Below the pieces are notes generated by a model that saw nothing but the letters and a program-made list of their open reading frames with translations, had not been told where the DNA came from and searched no databases. The position numbers were made by a program, and so were the translations under genes. A stretch of DNA of 7,908 nt from positions 1 to 7,908 of the forward strand of contig JALSQH010000210.1 in assembly GCA_026985515.1 (NCBI GenBank), read 5' to 3'. This stretch comes from a bacterium (GTDB taxonomy: Bacteria > JALSQH01). Below, piece after piece: positions 1 through 5,688 of the stretch; within the stretch, counting starts at the first letter, position 1; every line of letters begins with the position of its first letter.

Positions 1-455
1 CCTCAATGGCTGAATCTTTTAATGAGGAAAGGGTTAATATCCATAACAGCGATATACTTGACTATGTGAAAGATTGTGAGAATTCTTATGATGTCATAAT
101 TCTTGACACATCTGACCCTGTTGGGCCTGCTGAAGGTCTTTATTCGAGTGAGTTCTATTCTCAGCTTAAAAGGTGCCTGAGCAAAGGGGGAATTGTGGCA
201 ATTCAGAGTGAATCACCATGGTGGCATGAGGATATTATTTCAACTCTTTCAAGAATTTTAAAAAGTGTCTTCGGGAAAACCATTTTTTACACTGCACCTG
301 TTCTCTCATATCCAGGTGGATTGTGGCTTTTCGCCATAACGGGGGATGAATTTGATCTCACACCAAAGAGAAGTTTACCCGAAGGCCTGAGATTCATAAA
401 GGAAGATTTTCTCAAAAATCGTTATCTGCCCCCTTTTATTGAGAAGATGCTTTAA
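1..455 (+). CDS. speE: Spermidine synthase family aminopropyltransferase, C-terminal part (5' cut by window)
   Basis: This is the C-terminal half of a polyamine aminopropyltransferase, which moves the aminopropyl group of decarboxylated S-adenosylmethionine onto putrescine or a related amine in the cytoplasm. The frame is open from base 3, so the ATG at 6 is an internal methionine and the true start lies left of the window. About 151 residues are visible, against roughly 280-300 in the family. The active-site stretch LDTSDPVGPAEGLY is seen, with two aspartates at codons 105-107 and 114-116. In the family the first acts as general base and the DPVGPA loop lines the amine pocket. The IQSESPWW segment and the LRFIKEDF...LPPFIEKML ending are also typical. 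The N-terminal substrate determinants are missing, so spermidine synthase cannot be told from agmatine or other aminopropyltransferases. The stop codon overlaps the stop of the convergent radical SAM gene. Confidence 0.9.
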   Translation, partial: SMAESFNEERVNIHNSDILDYVKDCENSYDVIILDTSDPVGPAEGLYSSEFYSQLKRCLSKGGIVAIQSESPWWHEDIISTLSRILKSVFGKTIFYTAPVLSYPGGLWLFAITGDEFDLTPKRSLPEGLRFIKEDFLKNRYLPPFIEKML

Positions 456-1690
456 ACTATTTCTGTAAATTTCATCTGGTGTGTCCAGCTTCCGTAGAGG
501 AGACCTCTTCTTGCCATTTCTCCCAGTTTTCTGATATACTTCTTTGGCCATATAACCGGTTTTTCATTTTCCCAGGGCGTACCGGGTAGTGGCATGAAGT
601 AATGACCATGGATTTTTGCTCCCATTTCAATGAGTTTCTCCATCAGCTCAATAGTGGCCTCAATGTCCTCTTCTTCCTCCCCGGGATTGCCAAATATAAA
701 GTCAACATTGGCAGTCAGGCCATTGTCAACTATTATTTTTACCGCCCTTATCACATCTTCAACGGTGTGGGCCCTTTTCATTTTTTTAAGAATTCTGTTG
801 CTCCCACTCTGGGCTCCCACCACAATGTTGTCGTTGGCACAGAACTTTTTAACTGTTTCCACCTTTTCTGGTGTTACATAGTCGGGTCTTACCTCTGATG
901 GAAAAGAACCAATAAAAAGTCTTCCCTTCCCCCTCACGGCTCTGTAGAGCATTTTTACCATTGATACAAATGGTAACCAGTCATTCGGGGAAGAATCAAG
1001 GTATCCAAAGGCGTTGGGTGTGATGAATCTGAAGTCCTTTTTTCCTATCTCAAGATAAAATTTCACTATTCTTTCAAGATCCTCCATTGATCTGTGCCTT
1101 GGTCTTCTCCCCATGAGAACCGGTGTCTGACAGTACTGACAGAGGTAGGGGCAACCCCTTGTTACTTCTATTGAAGGGAAGATACGATGTCTGATGGAAA
1201 AACCTGGTGATTGATCCAGGGAGGTAAGGCGATGCTGCTCGTTGCACTTCACATTTCCATTGATTTTGTAACATATACCAGGTACTTCCTCTATTTCTCT
1301 TTTCCCCTGCAAAAGTTCAATAATTCCTGTAAAGCTTTCCTCCCCCTCACCGGTGGCGACAATGTCAAAACCTGAATCAAGGAGTTCTTTCCATCTTCCT
1401 GCAGGGTGGGGTCCCCCTGCAATGAGCATTGATACTTTCCCTTTCACCTCTTCAATCAGAGTTTTTATTTCTTTCCATCTGATTGAAAGAAAAGAGATGG
1501 CGAGAACTTCTCCCTCATAAGTTTCAGGTTTCTGTTTATTTTTCAGAATAACTGGAGTTACGGGATAATCTATCCCCTTTTCTTCAAGATAACCCAGGAG
1601 TGTGGCAATTGCCTTTCTGCTTTCCCTGAAACCGGCGATTTTTACTGGTATCATACACTTATTTTTACCACATATCCGGGATGAAGTCAC
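452..1690 (-). CDS. B12-binding domain/radical SAM protein (MJ_1487-like)
   Basis: This is a predicted iron-sulfur radical SAM enzyme of the class with an N-terminal cobalamin-binding-like domain. Residues about 14-135 look like a B12-binding Rossmann fold (IAGGPHPAG and ATGEGEESF loops), but I see no DxHxxG motif for base-off cobalamin. The radical SAM core follows, with C180-x3-C184-x2-C187 in TRGCPYLCQYC as the 4Fe-4S/SAM site. Later core segments are VVGAQSGSNRIL, NVDFIFGNPGEEEEDIE and HGHYFMPLPGTPW. The overall pattern resembles the MJ_1487 family (TIGR04013), recognised from memory; its substrate is unknown to me. The longest frame starts at a GTG (1688-1690) without a clear Shine-Dalgarno. 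An ATG at 1652-1654 gives 400 aa beginning MIPVKIAG, a natural first beta strand, and I slightly prefer it. It lies 56 bp downstream of the DUF2378-like gene and may be co-transcribed with it. Confidence 0.88.
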   Translation of the reverse strand: MTSSRICGKNKCMIPVKIAGFRESRKAIATLLGYLEEKGIDYPVTPVILKNKQKPETYEGEVLAISFLSIRWKEIKTLIEEVKGKVSMLIAGGPHPAGRWKELLDSGFDIVATGEGEESFTGIIELLQGKREIEEVPGICYKINGNVKCNEQHRLTSLDQSPGFSIRHRIFPSIEVTRGCPYLCQYCQTPVLMGRRPRHRSMEDLERIVKFYLEIGKKDFRFITPNAFGYLDSSPNDWLPFVSMVKMLYRAVRGKGRLFIGSFPSEVRPDYVTPEKVETVKKFCANDNIVVGAQSGSNRILKKMKRAHTVEDVIRAVKIIVDNGLTANVDFIFGNPGEEEEDIEATIELMEKLIEMGAKIHGHYFMPLPGTPWENEKPVIWPKKYIRKLGEMARRGLLYGSWTHQMKFTEIV

Positions 1691-1700
1691 ACGTATAAAG

Positions 1701-1713
1701 TTGCATCATGCAA
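1701..1713. repeat. Perfect 13-bp palindrome upstream of the radical SAM gene
   Basis: TTGCATCATGCAA has perfect 6-bp arms around a single central base. It lies in the 56-bp gap between the DUF2378-like gene and the radical SAM gene, just before the latter's start. No T-run follows on either strand and the one-base loop is too tight for an RNA hairpin. A protein-binding site is therefore more plausible than a terminator. A chance occurrence is possible. Confidence 0.35.
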
Positions 1714-1746
1714 AAGAAAAGATGATTACTGGATGCTACCGGCTGT

Positions 1747-2331
1747 TTACTCCCAGATAACCTCTATTTCAGCATAAGGGATGCCGTTTTCCCATTTTCC
1801 CCAACCGAGCCTCACAAATTCGGCCTTTTTTGCTCCAGCCTGCTCAAGTAACTGGAGAGCCCAGCCAATTCCCCTCTGGGCAATTACCCACAGTGTTTCA
1901 TGATCTTCCTTTGCAAAGGGAACCCCAACTCTGAAAATCCCCCTGTTTTCAGTTACCAGGACCGTCTCCCCGATACCACCTGCAAAGATTTTTGGCATCA
2001 CTGCCGAGGGAACATATTTGATAACATCCCTGGGAGTTTCAAGTTTTCGCCCGATCAGGTCCCTGTATAGCTGGAAAACGGAAATTGAGGAGGACCTTCT
2101 TCCAAGTTCCCTTATGAAGCTTCCCTCTCCATCTCCAAAAAGAAAATCTGCCACCTTGTTGGCTTCCTTGTAAATCTCCTTTGAATACAGGGAACTCGGT
2201 AAGATCAGACCTTCCATAACCTTTCGAGTTTCATCTGAGAGAAGTCTCAGGTAGCTCTGCCAGCCTTTGTCACCAAACTTTTCCTTTATTACTTCCTGAA
2301 TAACCTTTAAATTTGTTCCTTTTACATGCAT
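1747..2331 (-). CDS. DUF2378 (TIGR02265)-like protein of unknown function
   Basis: This is a soluble 194-aa protein with no signal peptide or membrane segment. It opens with VKGTNLKVIQEVIKEKFG, then has a helical region with the LILPSSLYSKEIY, ADFLFGDGEGSFIRELGRRSS and LYRDLIGRK segments. It ends in a beta-rich part (ETVLVTENRGIFRVGVPFA, FVRLGWGKW, YAEIEVIWE). This plan resembles the DUF2378/TIGR02265 family known mainly from myxobacteria. It is more loosely like the helical-plus-beta architecture of HNOB/V4R ligand-binding domains. I see no secure heme or metal ligand. The function is unknown; a small-molecule sensor or adaptor is only an inference. The ATG start is supported by GGAGG at 2341-2345, nine bases upstream. 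It is the first gene of a possible minus-strand pair with the radical SAM gene and is divergent from the acyl-CoA synthetase. Confidence 0.8.
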   Translation of the reverse strand: MHVKGTNLKVIQEVIKEKFGDKGWQSYLRLLSDETRKVMEGLILPSSLYSKEIYKEANKVADFLFGDGEGSFIRELGRRSSSISVFQLYRDLIGRKLETPRDVIKYVPSAVMPKIFAGGIGETVLVTENRGIFRVGVPFAKEDHETLWVIAQRGIGWALQLLEQAGAKKAEFVRLGWGKWENGIPYAEIEVIWE

Positions 2332-2351
2332 TCTCCCACACCTCCAATTTC

Positions 2352-2380
2352 ATTATATCACCTTTTTTACCAAATGGGAA
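2352..2380 (-). promoter_or_regulatory. Predicted leftward sigma-70-type promoter for the DUF2378-like gene
   Basis: On the minus strand a perfect TATAAT (2352-2357) lies 17 bp downstream of TTCCCA (2375-2380), a 4/6 match to TTGACA. Transcription would start near 2345, giving a leader of about 14 bases. That would put the GGAGG Shine-Dalgarno (2341-2345) at the very 5' end. This is predicted from sequence only. The short leader is a weakness of the call. Confidence 0.45.
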
Positions 2381-2394
2381 ATTGATGGATAAAA

Positions 2395-2427
2395 TTGACT
2401 TAAATGTCAAGTTCTTGACTTAGTCCA
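2395..2427. repeat. Cluster of alternating TTGAC/GTCAA half-sites, candidate operator
   Basis: TTGAC at 2395-2399, GTCAA at 2406-2410 and TTGAC at 2415-2419 alternate in orientation about one helical turn apart. A degenerate GTCCA follows at 2423-2427. The middle pair forms GTCAAGTTCTTGAC (2406-2419), with 6-bp perfect arms around TT. The last TTGAC coincides with the predicted rightward -35 element, so a bound regulator would block or position RNA polymerase. The cognate factor is unknown. Fatty-acid-responsive TetR or GntR regulators often control acyl-CoA synthetase genes, but linking one here is inference. Confidence 0.4.
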
Positions 2428-2444
2428 CAATTTTGTTCTAAGAT
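2415..2444 (+). promoter_or_regulatory. Predicted rightward sigma-70-type promoter for the acyl-CoA synthetase gene
   Basis: TTGACT (2415-2420, 5/6 match to the -35 consensus) is followed after 18 bp by TAAGAT (2439-2444, 4/6 match to the -10 consensus). The predicted start near 2451 is just upstream of the GGGAGG ribosome-binding site (2454-2459), which lies five bases before the ATG at 2465. It probably also serves glmU, because no convincing promoter or terminator is seen in the 47-bp gap before glmU. Confidence 0.45.
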
Positions 2445-2464
2445 GTAGAAAAAGGGAGGGAAAT

Positions 2465-4243
2465 ATGTATAATAGTCTGCCCGAGGTAATAAGGTCAAAT
2501 GCTGAGAGGTATCCTGATCAGGTGGTTTTCTTTTATAAAAAGTTGGGGAAGTGGCAACCTGTAACATGGAGAGAATTTCTGGAAACAGTTAAGTATATAG
2601 CGGCAGGGCTTCTATTTCTCGGGTTTAAGGAGGGGGAAATTGGAACCATTTTTTCATACAACAGACCGGAGTGGTTTTACTTTGATTTTGCCTTTCAGTG
2701 GATAAAGGGGATATCGACACCGATTTATATGAACTCCACCGGTGAACAGGCTGCTTATATAATCAGGCACACTGAGAGCAGATTTCTTTTTGTGGATACG
2801 AGGGAGAGGTGGCTTAAATTGAAGCCCTTTGTTAGGGAAACAAGTCTGGAGAAAGTTTTTGTACCTGAGAGGTGGGAATCCTCTCCACTCCTGATGAGTG
2901 TGGATAAACTGATAGCCAGAGGCAGGACCCACTGGAAGGAGTACAGGGATAGAGTTGAAAATCTCATGAAATCAATTCTTCCCGATGATCTCTACACGGT
3001 GGTTTACACATCGGGGACCACCGGCACTCCAAAGGGGGTTATGCTTACCCACTACAACACGCTTTATGTACTGGAAACTTCCTCAAAACTTGCACCTCTT
3101 TATCCGGAGGATACAGGTCTCTCATATCTCCCCCTTGCCCATGTGGCACAGAGGATGGCTGATTATGCTGCTCTTTATAACCGTGTGCCGGGGTATTTTG
3201 CCGAATCTCTGGAGAAATTTCCTGACAACCTTCGTGAGGTGAAGCCTTCAATAATTGTGGCGGTACCCAGAATTCTGGAGAAGATCTATTCCAGAATTCA
3301 CATGGCGGTCGATGAAGCTCCCCCTTTTGCTCAGAGAGTATTCAGATGGGCAGAGAGAACGGCCGTTGAGATGTACAGAGCAAAGATATATAAGAGGAAA
3401 GTTCCCCCTGGCCTGAAGATCAGATGGAATCTTGCCAACAGAATTGTTTTCAAGAAAATAAAGGAGAATCTGGGGGGAAATCTCCGGTTAATCCTCTGCG
3501 GGGGAGCACCCCTCAGCAGACATGTGGGAGAGTTTTTCTATGGTATTGGAATTCCTGTGCTTGAAATTTATGGTCTCACAGAGGTGAGTGCCCCAATAAC
3601 ATATGGTCTTGAGGACTCCGTCAGGTATGGGACGGTAAATAAAGTTTTTCCTGGTGGAGAGGTGAAAATAGCTGAAGATGGTGAAATCCTCTACCGGGGA
3701 CCAAACCTTTTTATTGGTTATTACAAAAATTCCGCTGCAACATCAGAGGCGATTGATAAGGATGGCTGGTTTCACACTGGAGATCTGGGAATGATCGATG
3801 AGGATGGATACCTTGTAATCACAGGGAGGAAGAAGGATCTAATTGTAACTTCCGGTGGCAAGAATATTGCACCAGCCCCCATAGAGGAGGAGATAAAAAA
3901 ATTGCCTATAATAAGTCAGGCTGTGGTGGTGGGTAACAATAGAAAGTATCTGGTGGCTCTCATTACAATTGATGATATGGAACTGGAGGAATTGAAACAA
4001 AAAATGGGTGTGAACGAGGGAAATAGAGAGGAACTCTTCAGGAAACTTGGCATCTACGAGATGGTGGAGAGGCACATAAAAAGTGTAAATGAAAAACTGG
4101 CTTCCTACGAAACAATCAAGAAGTTTGACATACTGCCCGAGGATTTCTCCATTGAGCGAGGAGAAATAACCCCGACCCTCAAGGTCAAAAGAAACGTGGT
4201 TGAGGAGAAGTTCAGAGATATAATTGACTCCCTCTACGATTAG
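2465..4243 (+). CDS. Long-chain acyl-CoA synthetase, AMP-forming (FadD15/COG1022-like)
   Basis: This enzyme activates fatty acids to acyl-CoA using ATP and CoA via an acyl-adenylate, at the inner face of the membrane. At 592 aa it matches the usual length of COG1022 long-chain ligases. The ANL superfamily motifs are intact. These are the P-loop YTSGTTGTPKG (181-191), LPLAHV (222-227), YGLTE (369-373) and GWFHTGDLG (434-442, with ribose-binding D440). The hinge region follows with GRKKDLIVTSGGKNIAP from 454, and the catalytic lysine is K573 in TPTLKVKRN. The LPLAHV...ESLEKFPDNLREVKPSIIVAVPRILEKIY region is characteristic of the FadD15-like group. Chain-length preference cannot be read from sequence. 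The start is fixed by GGGAGG at 2454-2459. glmU follows 47 bp downstream on the same strand. The role could be beta-oxidation, lipid remodelling or recycling of free fatty acids; no other fatty-acid oxidation genes are visible. Confidence 0.93.
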   Translation: MYNSLPEVIRSNAERYPDQVVFFYKKLGKWQPVTWREFLETVKYIAAGLLFLGFKEGEIGTIFSYNRPEWFYFDFAFQWIKGISTPIYMNSTGEQAAYIIRHTESRFLFVDTRERWLKLKPFVRETSLEKVFVPERWESSPLLMSVDKLIARGRTHWKEYRDRVENLMKSILPDDLYTVVYTSGTTGTPKGVMLTHYNTLYVLETSSKLAPLYPEDTGLSYLPLAHVAQRMADYAALYNRVPGYFAESLEKFPDNLREVKPSIIVAVPRILEKIYSRIHMAVDEAPPFAQRVFRWAERTAVEMYRAKIYKRKVPPGLKIRWNLANRIVFKKIKENLGGNLRLILCGGAPLSRHVGEFFYGIGIPVLEIYGLTEVSAPITYGLEDSVRYGTVNKVFPGGEVKIAEDGEILYRGPNLFIGYYKNSAATSEAIDKDGWFHTGDLGMIDEDGYLVITGRKKDLIVTSGGKNIAPAPIEEEIKKLPIISQAVVVGNNRKYLVALITIDDMELEELKQKMGVNEGNREELFRKLGIYEMVERHIKSVNEKLASYETIKKFDILPEDFSIERGEITPTLKVKRNVVEEKFRDIIDSLYD

Positions 4244-4290
4244 AAAAATCGGGCACTTTATGGTAATATTTCCCTGAAAAGGAGGGTACG

Positions 4291-5688
4291 ATGGATACGG
4301 TTATTGTTCTCGCTGCAGGGAAGGGTAAGAGAATGAAATCATCCCTTCCCAAAGTACTTCATCCCTTCCTGGGAAAACCAATGCTTGGAAGAGTCATTGA
4401 GAGTGTGAGAAAAACTGAAGCAGATAAATTGATAGTCGTAATCCCGCCTTTTGAAGTTGTGGAGAGGTTCGTTAAAGATAATTACGAGGATGTTGAAACA
4501 GTTATTCAGGATGAGCCCCTCGGAACCGGAGATGCTGTAAAAAGGGCGCTTCCCCTTATTGAGGAAGAGGGATATTCGCTGATTGTCCCGGGGGATGTGC
4601 CCCTGATGGATACCTCTACTCTGAAAGAGTTGTCTGGTTTTAAAGGGAAAGCAGATCTTGTCGTTGTTACAACAGTTCTGGAAGATCCATTTGGATATGG
4701 AAGGATTGTCAGAGATAAAGAAGGTAATATTGAAAGAATTGTAGAAGAGAAGGATGCCGATGAAGATGTGAGGAAAATCAGGGAGGTTAATACTGGAGTT
4801 TATCTGGTGAGAAATGAATTGCTGCATAGATATCTTGATTTGCTTGGAAAGGAGAATGCACAGGGAGAGTACTATCTCACAGATATTGTGGCTCTTGCAG
4901 TGAAGGATGGGGGGGTTGTAAAACCATTCCTCGTTGAGGATCATGTTCAGTTTTCGGGTGTTAATACAAGAAGTCAACTGGTGGAACTGGAAAAAATTTA
5001 CCTGAGGAGAATAGTTGATAAGTGGCTTGAAAATGGGGTAACAATTCATTTTCCGGAAACTGTTTATATTGAGCCTGAGGTTGAAATTGGGAAGGATACT
5101 GAAATTTTTTCTGGTGTATATTTGATCGGGAGAACGAAAATAGGAGAGAATTGCAGGATACAGGCGGGTGTAAGGATTGAAAATTCCACTATAGGAAATG
5201 GAGTTGTGATTAAAGATAACTCTTACATTGAAGAATCGATCGTGGGGGATGAGTGTAAAATTGGTCCCATGGCTCACCTGAGACCGGGTACACGGCTGGC
5301 TGAGAAGGTCAGCATTGGTAATTTTGTTGAGACAAAGAAGGCTGAAATAGGCAGAGGAACCAAAATAAATCATCTTTCATACATAGGGGATGCGGAGGTT
5401 GGCGAGGATGTCAACATAGGAGCGGGAACAATTACATGTAACTATGATGGGTTCTTCAAGTACAAAACTATTATTGGCGACAGGGTTTTTATTGGAAGTG
5501 ATACTCAGCTGGTGGCTCCTGTGAAACTGGAAGATGATGTTTATATTGGGGCAGGTTCCACCATCACAAAGGATGTGCCAAAGGGAAACCTCAGTTTAAC
5601 GAGGGCTGAGCAAAAGTTTGTTCCGGGATATACTTACAGGAAAAGGGAAAAAATGAAGAAGTTAAAGGAGGAAAAGAAAAATCAGTGA
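4291..5688 (+). CDS. glmU: Bifunctional GlmU: GlcNAc-1-phosphate uridyltransferase / GlcN-1-phosphate acetyltransferase
   Basis: GlmU makes UDP-N-acetylglucosamine, the precursor for peptidoglycan and, in diderms, lipopolysaccharide. It acetylates glucosamine-1-phosphate and then couples the product to UTP in the cytoplasm. The N-terminal uridyltransferase domain (about 1-226) has LAAGKGKRM (7-15), K21, QDEPLGTGDA (73-82), metal-binding D102 in VPGDVPL, N167 in NTGVY and N225 in SGVNTR. The left-handed beta-helix acetyltransferase domain (about 248-450) is built of hexapeptide repeats. It carries the catalytic histidine H361 in NHLSYIGDAEVG and the CNYDG motif (383-387). All key residues of both activities are present, and 465 aa fits the family (E. 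coli 456). The tail is short and lysine-rich (KREKMKKLKEEKKNQ). AAGGAGG at 4279-4285, five bases before the ATG, fixes the start. It is probably co-transcribed with the acyl-CoA synthetase gene and ends in a 7-bp overlap with a convergent gene. Confidence 0.97.
   Translation: MDTVIVLAAGKGKRMKSSLPKVLHPFLGKPMLGRVIESVRKTEADKLIVVIPPFEVVERFVKDNYEDVETVIQDEPLGTGDAVKRALPLIEEEGYSLIVPGDVPLMDTSTLKELSGFKGKADLVVVTTVLEDPFGYGRIVRDKEGNIERIVEEKDADEDVRKIREVNTGVYLVRNELLHRYLDLLGKENAQGEYYLTDIVALAVKDGGVVKPFLVEDHVQFSGVNTRSQLVELEKIYLRRIVDKWLENGVTIHFPETVYIEPEVEIGKDTEIFSGVYLIGRTKIGENCRIQAGVRIENSTIGNGVVIKDNSYIEESIVGDECKIGPMAHLRPGTRLAEKVSIGNFVETKKAEIGRGTKINHLSYIGDAEVGEDVNIGAGTITCNYDGFFKYKTIIGDRVFIGSDTQLVAPVKLEDDVYIGAGSTITKDVPKGNLSLTRAEQKFVPGYTYRKREKMKKLKEEKKNQ

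Noticed and set aside
496-508. AGAGG-AGA-CCTCT hairpin as a terminator for the aminopropyltransferase gene
   Set aside because: The stem is only 5 bp, the loop is 3 bases and no U-tract follows. It is also inside the coding sequence of the convergent gene.
602-898. Short + strand open frames (about 83-98 codons) inside the radical SAM gene
   Set aside because: They are shadow frames opposite conserved radical SAM core sequence, without protein-like composition or a start signal.
1703-1736. GCATC...GATGC stem in the gap before the radical SAM gene
   Set aside because: It has a 5-bp stem with a 24-base loop and no further pairing, so it is likely chance.
4224-4229. TTGACT near the end of the acyl-CoA synthetase gene as a -35 for glmU
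   Set aside because: No acceptable -10 lies 16-19 bp downstream, so it is more likely coding sequence.
4262-4273. Imperfect palindrome GGTAATATTTCC between the acyl-CoA synthetase and glmU genes
   Set aside because: It is AT-rich, has a mismatch and lacks a T-run. It is too weak for a terminator or operator call.
4339-5373. 344-codon open frame on the minus strand within glmU
   Set aside because: It lies wholly antisense to a fully conserved glmU. Its translation is rich in I, N, F, S and H with no recognisable domain, and it has no ribosome-binding site that I can see.
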